NCBI GenBank assembly: GCA_945892765.1
Contig: CAMDDQ010000004.1
Location: 1-61,333, forward strand
Direction of reading: 5' to 3'
Length of the DNA: 61,333 bases
Source of the DNA: Asaia bogorensis
GTDB taxonomy: Bacteria > Pseudomonadota > Alphaproteobacteria > CACIAM-22H2
This document shows, in pieces, positions 19,915 through 29,737 of the stretch. The notes beneath the pieces are model-generated. The model had not been told where the DNA came from, did not search any database, and was given only the letters and a program-made list of their open reading frames with translations. Position numbers and translations under genes: made by a program. Each line of letters begins with the position of its first letter. Positions within the stretch are counted from its first letter, which is position 1.

Positions 19915-20397
19915 TTAGTGCAGCTTTTGCGGCAATTCCGCGATCGCTTGATCGATAAGAGCATCGGCACGTTGGCCTTCAAGAGACTCGGCCAACAGCT
20001 TGCGGGTGGCCGCCACCGCGGCATCGACGGCAACGGCGCGCACTTCGGCCGCGGCCTGAGCCTCGGCCTGAGCAATCCGTTGCATCGCCAGTTCTTCGCG
20101 ACGCTTTAGCGCCGCCTCCAAATCCTTTACCGCCTGGGCGGCGTGGCGTTCGGCCTCGGCCTTGGCGCGCACGACCATGTCTTCGGCCTCGCGCACCGAT
20201 TCCTTGTGTTTTTGCCGGTAACTCACCAGCAGCGCCTGCGCTTCATCACGAAGCTTCGCCGCTTGATCGAGTTCGGCCTTGATGCGGACCGCGCGGGCAT
20301 CGAGCGCACCCGTCAGGGCCCCCGCCGCTGGCTTCCACAACGCCACCACGAAGACGACAAAGCTGACGGCAACCCAGAATTCGGCGCTTTCCAGCAT
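19915..20397 (-). CDS. atpF: F0F1 ATP synthase subunit b
   Basis: FWVAVSFVVFVVALWKPA N-terminal TM plus coiled coil; within atp operon. Confidence 0.92.
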   Translation of the reverse strand: MLESAEFWVAVSFVVFVVALWKPAAGALTGALDARAVRIKAELDQAAKLRDEAQALLVSYRQKHKESVREAEDMVVRAKAEAERHAAQAVKDLEAALKRREELAMQRIAQAEAQAAAEVRAVAVDAAVAATRKLLAESLEGQRADALIDQAIAELPQKLH

Positions 20398-20888
20398 CAG
20401 CCGCGTTCCTTCAATGCCGCGGCGACGGCGTTGTCGACTCGATCGGCGGCGGGTTCGGTGCCACCGAGCCGCTTCGTCGCCGCCCGCGCCACGTCCGCGG
20501 CGACGCTGCGGATATTGGAGAGCGCGCCGAGCTTCGCCTTATCGATCCGGCCCTCGGCTTCCTTCACTTGCGCGGCCAAACGCACGCCAAGTTCATTCTG
20601 GCGTTTCGCCGCATCGGCAGCCAACCGCTCCGACGCGATCCGCAACACCGATTGGGCTTCGACGCGTGCGGCGGCGAGAGTCTTCTCATAGGTCGCCAGA
20701 AGATGTTCGGCTTCCGCTTTGGCGGCGGTGGCGCGGTCGAGATCGCCGGCGATTCGACTTTCCCGCGCCTCGACCACCGCCCCGATCCGCGGCAACAGAA
20801 CCGCCCAGATCACCACGACGAGCGGGATGAAGGTCAGGGCAAGCCAGAAGACCTGCGACGCGAAAAATGTCGGATCGAGTTGCGGCAT
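20397..20888 (-). CDS. F0F1 ATP synthase subunit b'
   Basis: MPQLDPTFFASQVFWLALTFIPLVVVIWAVLLPRI plus coiled coil; overlaps the adjacent b gene. Confidence 0.92.
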   Translation of the reverse strand: MPQLDPTFFASQVFWLALTFIPLVVVIWAVLLPRIGAVVEARESRIAGDLDRATAAKAEAEHLLATYEKTLAAARVEAQSVLRIASERLAADAAKRQNELGVRLAAQVKEAEGRIDKAKLGALSNIRSVAADVARAATKRLGGTEPAADRVDNAVAAALKERG

Positions 20889-20912
20889 GGCGCGGCGCCT
20901 ACGTCCCCGCGA

Positions 20913-21137
20913 TCAGCCGAAGAGAATGATGAAGGCGATGACGAGCGCGAACAGCGCGATGGCTTCGCACAACGCAAAGCCCAGCATGGTGAAGGGGAAC
21001 ACCTTCGGCCCAGCGGCCGGGTTGCGGGCGGCCGAAGCGATGTAGCTGGAGAAGATGTTGCCGATGCCCACGCCGACTCCGGCGAGCGCGATCGTGGCCA
21101 GGCCGGCGCCCAGCATTTTTGCGGCTTCGAGTTCCAT
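20913..21137 (-). CDS. atpE: F0F1 ATP synthase subunit c
   Basis: [68 protein letters not shown]. Confidence 0.97.
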   Translation of the reverse strand: MELEAAKMLGAGLATIALAGVGVGIGNIFSSYIASAARNPAAGPKVFPFTMLGFALCEAIALFALVIAFIILFG

Positions 21138-21199
21138 GGTGCGATCCTTTGTCGTCGTCGTTGATGGTGACGGTCGAAAAAACGCGGCGGGTCGCCGTC

Positions 21200-21937
21200 T
21201 CAGTGGTGCAGATGCAGCGCGTCGTTCAGATACAAACAGGTCAGAATGGCAAAGACATAGGCCTGAAGGAAGGCGATGCCGATTTCGAGCCCGGTCAGCG
21301 CCACCAAGAAAGCGAGCGGCGCCCAACCAAGCAGAATGCCCAAAGCCACGACAAATCCGCCGAACAGCTTCAGCATCGTGTGCCCCGCCATCATGTTAGC
21401 AAACAGGCGGACGGACAGACTGACCGGACGCGCCAGATACGAAATGATCTCGATCGGTATCAGGATCGGCATCATGTAGACGGGCACACCCGTAGGATAG
21501 AAGATCGACAGGAAATGCAATCCGTGTTTGACGAACCCGATGATCGTGACGCCGACGAACACAACCATAGCCAGGGTGAAGGTAACGATGATGTGGCTGG
21601 TCGGCGTGAAGCTGTAAGGGACCATTCCCAGCATGTTTGCGAACAGGATGAACATGAACAGCGAAAAGACGAACGGGAAATACCGGCGGCCCGCCGCGCC
21701 GACATTGTCGCGGACCATGCCGGCGATGAATTCGTAAAGCATCTCGGTCACCGACTGCCAGCGCGTTGGCACGAGCGCGCCGCGGCGAACGCTCAAGGTC
21801 AGGAGCAGCACGATCAGCCCGACGGCAATCACCATGACCAGAGACGAATTCGTGAACGACAGGTCGAACTCGCCGATCCGCAGCGGGATCAACGGCTTGA
21901 TCTGGAATTGTTCGATGGGACTATGTTGTTCTGCCAC
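21200..21937 (-). CDS. atpB: F0F1 ATP synthase subunit a
   Basis: [51 protein letters not shown]. Confidence 0.97.
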   Translation of the reverse strand: MAEQHSPIEQFQIKPLIPLRIGEFDLSFTNSSLVMVIAVGLIVLLLTLSVRRGALVPTRWQSVTEMLYEFIAGMVRDNVGAAGRRYFPFVFSLFMFILFANMLGMVPYSFTPTSHIIVTFTLAMVVFVGVTIIGFVKHGLHFLSIFYPTGVPVYMMPILIPIEIISYLARPVSLSVRLFANMMAGHTMLKLFGGFVVALGILLGWAPLAFLVALTGLEIGIAFLQAYVFAILTCLYLNDALHLHH

Positions 21938-21970
21938 GTCGGCGACTCGGTTTATGTCTACTGAGGAAAT

Positions 21971-22318
21971 TCAGGATGACGAGGATCCATCCGGATCCCG
22001 AGGCCCCGGCCTCTCCAGGAAAAGTGCGTTCGCCGCCCGCCAGACATTGAGCATACCCGCCGCCGACCCCAACAGACCGAACACCAACACGCCCCACGGA
22101 CCCGTGTCCAGCGTGCGATCAACAAGAAGGCCTATGCCCACGCCGATGCCCACCGCCGCGACCAGTTCCACGCCTATGCGGAAGGCGAACCCGAGGCCGC
22201 TCATATCCGCCCCCGAAGTGCCGCCTTTGCGCGGCGCCGCCGATTTCCGCCGAGCCTGCGCTTCCTTAAGCTGCGCACCGAGCTCGTCGAGAGACGGCGG
22301 GGGCTCGCGCTCTCTCAT
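21971..22318 (-). CDS. atpI: AtpZ/AtpI family protein
   Basis: MREREPPPSLDELGAQLKEAQARR; GLGFAFRIGVELVAAVGIGVGIGLLVDRTLDTGPWG; first gene of the operon. Confidence 0.88.
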   Translation of the reverse strand: MREREPPPSLDELGAQLKEAQARRKSAAPRKGGTSGADMSGLGFAFRIGVELVAAVGIGVGIGLLVDRTLDTGPWGVLVFGLLGSAAGMLNVWRAANALFLERPGPRDPDGSSSS

Positions 22319-22380
22319 GGGAATACCCAAAAATCGCATAGCCGCCGGAACCCGGAACGATGCGTCCAAAGCGCGGGCGC

Positions 22381-22409
22381 ACCTTAGGTGGCGGGCGAAA
22401 AGCTGTCAA
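22381..22409 (-). promoter_or_regulatory. Candidate promoter of the atpIBEF operon
   Basis: Minus strand TTGACA-N17-TAAGGT upstream of atpI; strong -35, weak -10. Confidence 0.4.
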
Positions 22410-22506
22410 GGCTGCAAGAACTAGCAAAACTGCGAAAAAAGACCGCACTCCATAGAGTTGCGTCGCGAGACTATGCTCAGCGACACCGTGCGTTATCGAA
22501 ATTGAA

Positions 22507-22836
22507 TCAAGGAAACAGCGGGGGAGTGTGAGGCGAAAACAGTGTGTCAAATGTCGCGCTGCTAACGAATGTGCCAATACCGGCACCAAACCCAACACTT
22601 AGGGCAACGGCTAATCCCCAACCAAGCGACCCAAAGGCTACAAGCGCCGGAACTATTCGAAACACGATCACTAGCATGATGGCGTTCGTCGTGACGACAG
22701 TCGCGACGAGAAAGGAGTCCGCTACATTAGACGAACTCTTTTGAAGCTCCCGCGCCGACGCCGGTGCCGTCTGATTGGTAAATCTCGGCACTCCAAGAAA
22801 TGCACCTTCAATTGCAAGAGCGCGCGGAGAAGGCAT
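22507..22836 (-). CDS. Hypothetical membrane protein (109 aa), compositionally atypical
   Basis: MPSPRALAIEGAFLGVPRF...VATVVTTNAIMLVIVFRIVPALVAFGSLGWGLAVALSVGFGAGIGTF; two hydrophobic stretches; no family recognised. Confidence 0.4.
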   Translation of the reverse strand: MPSPRALAIEGAFLGVPRFTNQTAPASARELQKSSSNVADSFLVATVVTTNAIMLVIVFRIVPALVAFGSLGWGLAVALSVGFGAGIGTFVSSATFDTLFSPHTPPLFP

Positions 22837-23004
22837 GGTTGTTCTGTCGGTGTTATCCGGGCTTTTTTTCCTGGGTGTTGATGTCGTTACGTGAGTGCGT
22901 CCCGATGTCCAATGCCCGGACTTGCTGCGGGCCAGCGCAAGAGCTAATTTTTCAGGTGCGCCAAAGGCGGACGTCAAACCGTATTCAAATGGAGGAGGCA
23001 GCTC

Positions 23005-23901
23005 ATGCACCCACTGATCAACCAGGAGATTATCAATCTATATGACGAATACACACACGCGCCGCTCCCGCGCCGCGTGTTTCTCGATCGGCTGACGAAG
23101 CTGACGGGCAGTGCGGCAGCGGCCGCCACCGTCGTCGGACTGCTCGACAACAATTACGCCAATGCCCAGACCGTTAAGCTGGACGATCCGCGCATCTCCG
23201 TCACCAGTCGCGTTAACTTCCCCGCGCCGGAGATGATGAACGGCCATCTGGCCTGGCCCAAGACAGGCGGGACGAAATTCCCGGCCGTGGTCGTGATTCA
23301 CGAAAACCGCGGCCTGAACCCGCACACCGAAGACGTGGCCCGTCGTTTCGCCACGGTCGGCTTCCTGGCGCTCGCCCCGGACGCGCTCGCCCCGCAAGGC
23401 GGCTACCCCGGCGACGAGGACAAGGCCCGCGAATTGTTTGCAAAGGTCGACGCCAACAAAGCATCCGAAAACATGGTTGCCGCGGTGCGCTTCCTGAAGT
23501 CTCATCCCAATAGCACCGGCAGGGTCGGCATCGTCGGCTATTGTTGGGGCGGCGGCCAAGTCAACCAAGTGGCCCTTCGCGCCGGCGCCGATCTTACCGC
23601 TGGCGCGCCTTACTACGGCGCGGTGCCGGCCGTGGCGGATATGGGTAAGATCAAGGACATCAAGGCGAAGATGCAGTTGCACTACGCCGAGACGGACGCC
23701 GGCATCAATGCGCGCGTTCCCGAATACGAAGAGGCCCTGAAGGCGGCCGGCGTGTCGTTTGAAAAGCACGTCTATGCCGGCTCCCAGCACGCCTTCTTCA
23801 ATGACACGGCTGGCGCGCGGTACCACGAACCCTCCGCGAAGCTTGCCTGGGATCGTACCGTGGCGTTCTTCAAGGCGAATTTGGGCGGCCCGAGCGCCTA
23901 A
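23005..23901 (+). CDS. Dienelactone hydrolase family protein (secreted; Tat/Sec-like N-terminus)
   Basis: VVVIHENRGLNPHTEDVARR; GYCWGGGQVNQ nucleophile elbow; GSQHAFFND; GGAGG RBS before ATG. Confidence 0.9.
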   Translation: MHPLINQEIINLYDEYTHAPLPRRVFLDRLTKLTGSAAAAATVVGLLDNNYANAQTVKLDDPRISVTSRVNFPAPEMMNGHLAWPKTGGTKFPAVVVIHENRGLNPHTEDVARRFATVGFLALAPDALAPQGGYPGDEDKARELFAKVDANKASENMVAAVRFLKSHPNSTGRVGIVGYCWGGGQVNQVALRAGADLTAGAPYYGAVPAVADMGKIKDIKAKMQLHYAETDAGINARVPEYEEALKAAGVSFEKHVYAGSQHAFFNDTAGARYHEPSAKLAWDRTVAFFKANLGGPSA

Positions 23902-23939
23902 TATGTAGGGGCGCCGAGTAGGCCCCGCAAACGAAGAAC

Positions 23940-24020
23940 CCCCCCTCTCCCGCCCGCGTGTTGCGGGCGAGAGAGGGGGGCTCGCGGTGACACTCGTCCC
24001 AGGGGGAGGGCCCTGGGACG
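23940..24020. repeat. Tandem pair of hairpins, REP-like or bidirectional terminator
   Basis: Hairpin 1 at 23940-23980 (18-nt arms, 1 mismatch, loop GTGTT); hairpin 2 at 23995-24020 (perfect 10-nt arms CGTCCCAGGG/CCCTGGGACG). Confidence 0.7.
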
Positions 24021-24055
24021 GCGACCGCGAGATGGTTAAGCAAAATTCCGAGAAA

Positions 24056-24412
24056 TTACGTTCTGCCCCGCGGCATCGGCATGTGCCGGCCGTGGTCATC
24101 CTCGCGGCGCATTTGCGGCGGCCGTGGCGCAGGCTCCGAGATGACCCCGCTGATGGGGTCCACGGATAACGAATGCAATTCGCCACTCTGATCGAGCGCG
24201 CGAACGACCCACCGGCCGCGCGTCCTCTCGATCTCGCGGATGTTCGAATAGCCGCCATCCTCGAGTTTCTTGACGATGTCGGAAAGCGCCATCGCCTTAG
24301 CCGTCGGCGATGGCAGGGGGGCCGATGGCGGGGTCGGTTGCGCCATGGCGGCACCCCCGACGGCAGTAAGCGCGATCAGCCCAACGGCCAAATTCCGTGT
24401 GGTTTTGTTCAT
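24056..24412 (-). CDS. PepSY domain-containing periplasmic protein
   Basis: Signal peptide; MALSDIVKKLEDGGYSNIREIERTRGRWVVRALDQSGELHSLSVDPISGVI. Confidence 0.8.
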   Translation of the reverse strand: MNKTTRNLAVGLIALTAVGGAAMAQPTPPSAPLPSPTAKAMALSDIVKKLEDGGYSNIREIERTRGRWVVRALDQSGELHSLSVDPISGVISEPAPRPPQMRREDDHGRHMPMPRGRT

Positions 24413-24585
24413 GAGGACAACTCCTGAAGGTCGTGGTCCATAATTGCCATCCTGCCGAAGCCGGCCTTAACCCAGCGTGATGGGGACGTTCATCGTCGGT
24501 TCATCCCCGGCGCGCCACCATCTCGGCGAAATTCGATGTATGATGTTTCGGCGCTCGGCTAGGGGCGCCGATCGGGTCCTGGACC

Positions 24586-24999
24586 ATGCGAGTATTGTTG
24601 TTCATTGCGATGGTGTTGGCGTTCACGCTGCCGTCTACCATCGGACACGCGGACGATCGCACGCGCCACGATCACGATCGTGCCCGCGCGGCCTTCCAAC
24701 GTGGTGAGATCAGGCCCCTGGACGACATATTGGCGCGATTGCGGCCGGATTTTCCTGGGCGGCTTTTGCGCGTCGATCTCGACCTTGAAAATGCGGGCAG
24801 CCAGCGCTGGGTCTACCAAATCCTAGTCCTCGGGAGGGAAGGCAAGGTAACGCGACTGCGAGTCGATGCCCGCACCGCCGATGTTATCGGCGCCGAAGCC
24901 GGACCTTTGCCGCGAGCGCCTCGTCCGCCCATGGCGCCGCCGCCGAACGGCCCGCGGCCGGGTGATTTGCCCGCGACCCGCCCGGCCGTGGCGCGCTGA
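24586..24999 (+). CDS. PepSY domain-containing periplasmic protein
   Basis: Signal peptide; RPLDDILARLRPDFPGRLLRVDLDLENAGSQRWVYQILVLGREGKVTRLRVDARTADVI. Confidence 0.85.
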   Translation: MRVLLFIAMVLAFTLPSTIGHADDRTRHDHDRARAAFQRGEIRPLDDILARLRPDFPGRLLRVDLDLENAGSQRWVYQILVLGREGKVTRLRVDARTADVIGAEAGPLPRAPRPPMAPPPNGPRPGDLPATRPAVAR

Positions 25000-25057
25000 C
25001 ACCCGGCGCACCGAGTCGCGTTCGCGCGAAGCGCCGCAACCGAGTAAGCAAAGTCCC

Positions 25058-25801
25058 ATGCGTGTCTTGGTCGTCGAGGACGATCCCGATCTTTCCCGGC
25101 AATTGGTCGCGGCGCTGACCGAGGCCGGCTATGCCACCGACCACGCGGCCGATGGGGAAGAGGCGCTGTTTCTCGGAGACACCGAACCCTATGACGTTGT
25201 CGTGCTCGACCTCGGCCTGCCGAAGCTCGATGGGGTCAGCGTCCTTAAGCGGTGGCGCGTCGCTGGCCGCACGATGCCGGTACTGATCCTGACCGCGCGC
25301 GATATGTGGAGCGAAAAGGTCTCGGGTTTCGATGCCGGCGCCGACGACTACCTCGCCAAGCCCTTCCATATGGAGGAACTGCTCGCCCGGCTCCGGGCGT
25401 TGATACGCCGCGCCGCCGGCCATTCCCGCGCCGAGATCGAATGTGGCGCGGTTCGGCTCGACACGCGTACCGGCCGCGTCGACGTCAACGGCGCGCCGAT
25501 CCGTCTCACCGCCCAAGAGCAACGAATTCTCGCCTATCTGCTGCACCACCAGGGGCGTACGGTCAGCCGGACTGAGTTGACCGAACATGTCTACGATCGG
25601 GATTTCGACCTCGATTCTAACGTCATCGAGGTTCTGATCGCACGCCTGCGCAAGAAACTCGGCGTGCCCGTGATCGAAACCGTGCGCGGCCTGGGATATC
25701 GCGTCGGCATTCCCGGACCCGCCGCACCGGAAGCCGTGCCAACGAAGGCGGAATCCCCGAAGCTGCCGTCGCCCCAGCGTCATCGTGGCGGCAAGGCGTA
25801 G
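25058..25801 (+). CDS. OmpR/PhoP-family response regulator
   Basis: MRVLVVEDDPDLSRQLVAALTEAGY; winged-helix RTVSRTELTEHVYDRDFDLDSNVIEVLIARLRKKL. Track start is overextended. Confidence 0.95.
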   Translation: MRVLVVEDDPDLSRQLVAALTEAGYATDHAADGEEALFLGDTEPYDVVVLDLGLPKLDGVSVLKRWRVAGRTMPVLILTARDMWSEKVSGFDAGADDYLAKPFHMEELLARLRALIRRAAGHSRAEIECGAVRLDTRTGRVDVNGAPIRLTAQEQRILAYLLHHQGRTVSRTELTEHVYDRDFDLDSNVIEVLIARLRKKLGVPVIETVRGLGYRVGIPGPAAPEAVPTKAESPKLPSPQRHRGGKA

Positions 25802-27134
25802 ATCGCTTGCCCTTCGGCTGGTCACCGCCGCCGGCTTGTGGGCGGCGGCGGCACTGCTCGCCGCCGGGATTTTGCTGTCCGCGCTGTTTGGTGACGCGGT
25901 CGAACGCGGGTTCGATGCACGTTTGGGCGTCATCCTCGACAGCTTGATCGGCAGCGCCGAACTAACGGCCGATGGCGCGCTGGATCTGGCGCTGCCCCCC
26001 GGGGAGGAGAGGTTCAACCAGCCCTATTCCGGGTGGTATTGGCAGGTCAGTCTCGACCGTGAGCCGGTGCTGCGGTCGCGCTCGCTTTGGGATCGGGCCT
26101 TGCCTGGCCTGGTTGCGAATGAAACACCGGAAAGACGAGGTGAACTTTCCGGGCCGCGAGGGGAAAGGCTGCGCTCGATCGAACGCGACGTGGCCGTGCC
26201 CGATTCGCCTTCGGTGCTGCGTTTCCAAGTAGCGGCGGAGGACGCCGAGCTAGTCGAGGAGCAGCGGAATTTTCAATCGGCCTTGGTGGCCGCGTTGGGG
26301 TTGCTCGGGCTTGCCCTGGTGGCGGCGCTGTGGGTACAGGTTCGCTTCGCGCTGGAGCCATTCGGCCGGCTGCGCCGAGCCCTGGCTGCGGTACGAGGCG
26401 GGCGCGAGGCCCGGCTCAAGGGCGTTTATCCCGTCGAAATCGCGCCGCTGATCGATGAGTTGAATGCCCTGCTTGATCACAACGAAATCGTCCTCGTTCG
26501 CGCCCGTAGTGAAGCCGCCAATCTCGCCCATGCGTTGAAGACACCGCTGGCGGTGCTCGCCAACGAGGCCGGCCGCGAGCTCGGCGCTCTGGCCGAGACC
26601 GCCGCGCGCCAGGTCGACGTCATGCGCCAACAGGTTGATCGCCATCTCGCGCGCGCGCGCGCGGCCGGCGGTCAGGTGCTGGGGGCGCGCGCCGAAATAG
26701 CATCGGTGGCCGATGAATTGCGGCGGACGTTGCTGCGCGTGTATGCCGACAAGCACGTTGATATCGACATCGCCAGGACCCCCGGCGTCGCCTTCCGCGG
26801 CGATCGCCAGGACTTGGCCGAGATGCTGGGCAATTTGCTCGACAACGCCTGCAAATGGGCGTGTGGCAAGGTTCGGCTCGATGCCGAATCGGCCGGCGGG
26901 CGGCTCACGCTTAGTGTTGAAGACGATGGGCCGGGATTGTCCGCGGTGGAGCACGAAGCCGCTCTGAACCGCGGCACCCGCCTCGATGAGAGCGTGCCGG
27001 GGAGCGGGCTCGGCCTAGCGATCACCCGGGAACTGGCGGAGCTTTACGGCGGCAGCCTTACCCTTGGTGAAGCCCGCCTTGGCGGGCTTCGCGCGGTCCT
27101 GAATCTTCCCGCCCCCGAGGAAATCGGTTCGTAG
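25785..27134 (+). CDS. Sensor histidine kinase (PhoQ-like architecture)
   Basis: Two TMs, NLAHALKTPLAVLANEAG H-box, NLLDNACKWA N-box, VEDDGPGL, GSGLGLAI. Confidence 0.94.
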   Translation: MAARRRSLALRLVTAAGLWAAAALLAAGILLSALFGDAVERGFDARLGVILDSLIGSAELTADGALDLALPPGEERFNQPYSGWYWQVSLDREPVLRSRSLWDRALPGLVANETPERRGELSGPRGERLRSIERDVAVPDSPSVLRFQVAAEDAELVEEQRNFQSALVAALGLLGLALVAALWVQVRFALEPFGRLRRALAAVRGGREARLKGVYPVEIAPLIDELNALLDHNEIVLVRARSEAANLAHALKTPLAVLANEAGRELGALAETAARQVDVMRQQVDRHLARARAAGGQVLGARAEIASVADELRRTLLRVYADKHVDIDIARTPGVAFRGDRQDLAEMLGNLLDNACKWACGKVRLDAESAGGRLTLSVEDDGPGLSAVEHEAALNRGTRLDESVPGSGLGLAITRELAELYGGSLTLGEARLGGLRAVLNLPAPEEIGS

Positions 27135-27147
27135 AACGGGATCGGCG

Positions 27148-27684
27148 CTATTTTGCCGCGAGCACCATCGTCATCTGCCGGCCTTCCATCTTGGGAAACT
27201 GCTCGACCTTCGCCTTTTCGTCGATATCGGCGCGCACGCGATCGAGAAGCTGCATCCCCAGTTCCTGATGAACCAGTTCACGGCCCCGGAAACGCAGGGT
27301 CACCTTGACCTTGTCGCCTTCCTCGAGGAAGCGGTGCATGGCGCGCATCTTCACGCCATAGTCATTGTTGTCGATGGTTGGGCGCATCTTGATCTCTTTG
27401 ATCTCGATGACTTTTTGCTTTTTGCGCGCCTCGTTTTTCTTCTTCTGCTCCTCGTATTTGAACTTGCCAAAATCGAGGATCTTGCAGACGGGCGGTTCGG
27501 CGTTGGGCGCCACCTCGACGAGGTCGAGATCGACCTCCATGGCCATCCTCAGCGCTTCAAGCAAAGGGACAACTCCGATCATGTCGCCCTTGTGGTCGAT
27601 CAGGCGAATGCTGTTCGCCTCGATCTGATCGTTGATCCGCGGTCCTTCCCGAACCGGGGCCGCGTTGGAAGTCGGTCGCGCGAT
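27148..27684 (-). CDS. infC: Translation initiation factor IF-3, predicted ATC start
   Basis: [44 protein letters not shown].. is in frame upstream of the called ATG; AAAGGAG SD (27693-27699) precedes ATC at 27684-27682. Confidence 0.92.
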   Translation of the reverse strand: MARPTSNAAPVREGPRINDQIEANSIRLIDHKGDMIGVVPLLEALRMAMEVDLDLVEVAPNAEPPVCKILDFGKFKYEEQKKKNEARKKQKVIEIKEIKMRPTIDNNDYGVKMRAMHRFLEEGDKVKVTLRFRGRELVHQELGMQLLDRVRADIDEKAKVEQFPKMEGRQMTMVLAAK

Positions 27685-27759
27685 GTAGAAGTCTCCTTTG
27701 TAAAACCTGCACTCGATCCGGCGAACGACTTTCGCGCCGGTCCCCGTGCGGCGAGGCTA

Positions 27760-29673
27760 TTAGGCCGTGGGGAGTTTGGCCTCGGCCGTAACTCTAGCGA
27801 TGGCGTCCTCCAGCGCAAGGACTTCTTGCGCGCCGCCCGCCAAACGCCGCATCGAAACCTGGCGATTTTCGGATTCCCGCTTGCCGATGGCGAACAGGAT
27901 CGGCGCCTTTGCCAGGGAATGTTCGCGCACCTTGTAGCCGATCTTTTCGTTGCGCAGGTCGATCTCAACCCGCAAGCCGGCGGCGGCCAGATGGCGCTGG
28001 ACCTCGGTGGCATAGTCATCGCCATCGTTGGTGATGGTCGCGACCACGATTTGGACCGGAGCCAACCAGAGCGGGAAACGCCCGGCATAGTGTTCGATGA
28101 GCACACCGACGAAACGCTCGACGGAACCAAGAATGGCGCGGTGAAGCATCACTGGACGGTGTTTCTGCCCGTCCTCGCCGATGTAACTCGCGTCGAGCCG
28201 CTCGGGAAGAACGAAATCGACCTGAAGAGTGCCACATTGCCAATCGCGGCCGATGGCGTCTTTCAGAACGAATTCCAGCTTCGGTCCGTAAAACGCGCCT
28301 TCGCCGGGGTTGAGCACATAGTCGAGCCCCGCCGCCTTCACCGCGTTCTGTAACGCCGCCTCGGCTTTGTCCCAGATGGCGTCGCTGCCGGAGCGCCGTG
28401 CTGGCCGGTCGGAAAACTTGACCTGCGGCTGGCCGAATCCGAAATCGCGATACACCTGTTGCAGCAACGAACAAAACGCCACCGTCTCCGACGTAATCTG
28501 ATCTTCGGTGCAGAAAATATGGGCATCATCTTGGGTGAAGGCGCGCACGCGCATCAAGCCATGCAGGGCGCCCGAAGGTTCGTTGCGATGGCAGGAACCG
28601 AATTCGGCCATGCGCAGCGGCAGGTCGCGATAACTCTTCAGACCCTGACGAAATATTTGGACGTGGCCGGGGCAGTTCATCGGCTTTAGAGCGAGAACCT
28701 TGTTTTCGGACTCGGCGGTGAACATGTGTTCGCCGAACTTCTCCCAATGGCCGGAGGCTTCCCATAGCGAGCGGTCGAGAAGTTGGGGAGTCCGCACCTC
28801 GACATAGCCGTCGCCTTCGATGCGGCGCCGCACATGGCTTTCAACCATGCGGTAAAGCGTCCAGCCCTTGGGATGCCAGAACACGTTCCCGACGGCTTCG
28901 TCCTGCTGATGAAACAGCGCCATTTCGCGACCCAGGCGGCGATGATCGCGAAGCTCAGCCTCTTCCAGCCGATGCAAATAGTCCTTGAGTTGATCGTCCG
29001 TCGCCCAAGCCGTGCCATAGATGCGCTGAAGCATGGCGTTGCGCGAATCGCCGCGCCAATACGCGCCGGCAAGCTTCATCAGCTTGAACGCGGTGCCGAG
29101 CTTACCTGTCTCGGGCAGATGCGGCCCGACGCAGAGATCGATGAAATCACCCTGGCGATAGAGGCTGATTTCTTCGCCGGCCGGAAAACTTTCGATGAGT
29201 TCGGCTTTGTAGTGCTCCCCAGTCGATTTGAAATAAGCGATCGCCTTGCTGCGGTCCCAGACTTCCCGCGCGATCTCCTCGTTGCGGCCGACGATCTCTC
29301 GCATGCGCGTCTCGATGATCGGCAAGTCATCGGGCGTGAAGGCGGTGTCGCGGTGAAAATCGTAATAGAACCCGTCCTCGATCGCCGGTCCGATCGTGAC
29401 CTGGGTTTCGGGATAGAGTTCCTTGACCGCCTCCGCCATGACATGCGCCGCGTCGTGCCGGAGCAATTCGAGCGCGTCGGCGTCCTTGCGCGTAACGATC
29501 GATATTTTCGCGTCGCGGTCGAGGACGGTTTTCAAATCCCGCAGAGCGCCATCGATCCTGATGGCAAGCGCATCCTTCGCCAGTCGCGGGCCAATCGCGG
29601 CGGCGATCGCGGCCCCTGTGATTGGACCATCGAAGCGGCGAACACTGCCATCGGGCAAGGTGAGAGCGGGCAT
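27760..29673 (-). CDS. thrS: Threonyl-tRNA synthetase
   Basis: [23 protein letters not shown] domain; [44 protein letters not shown]; anticodon-binding domain. Confidence 0.98.
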   Translation of the reverse strand: MPALTLPDGSVRRFDGPITGAAIAAAIGPRLAKDALAIRIDGALRDLKTVLDRDAKISIVTRKDADALELLRHDAAHVMAEAVKELYPETQVTIGPAIEDGFYYDFHRDTAFTPDDLPIIETRMREIVGRNEEIAREVWDRSKAIAYFKSTGEHYKAELIESFPAGEEISLYRQGDFIDLCVGPHLPETGKLGTAFKLMKLAGAYWRGDSRNAMLQRIYGTAWATDDQLKDYLHRLEEAELRDHRRLGREMALFHQQDEAVGNVFWHPKGWTLYRMVESHVRRRIEGDGYVEVRTPQLLDRSLWEASGHWEKFGEHMFTAESENKVLALKPMNCPGHVQIFRQGLKSYRDLPLRMAEFGSCHRNEPSGALHGLMRVRAFTQDDAHIFCTEDQITSETVAFCSLLQQVYRDFGFGQPQVKFSDRPARRSGSDAIWDKAEAALQNAVKAAGLDYVLNPGEGAFYGPKLEFVLKDAIGRDWQCGTLQVDFVLPERLDASYIGEDGQKHRPVMLHRAILGSVERFVGVLIEHYAGRFPLWLAPVQIVVATITNDGDDYATEVQRHLAAAGLRVEIDLRNEKIGYKVREHSLAKAPILFAIGKRESENRQVSMRRLAGGAQEVLALEDAIARVTAEAKLPTA

Positions 29674-29737
29674 GGCGCGGCTCAAAACGGCTTTTTTTTG
29701 GACAGAACCGGGCAATCTAGAGGGAATCGATGAAGTG

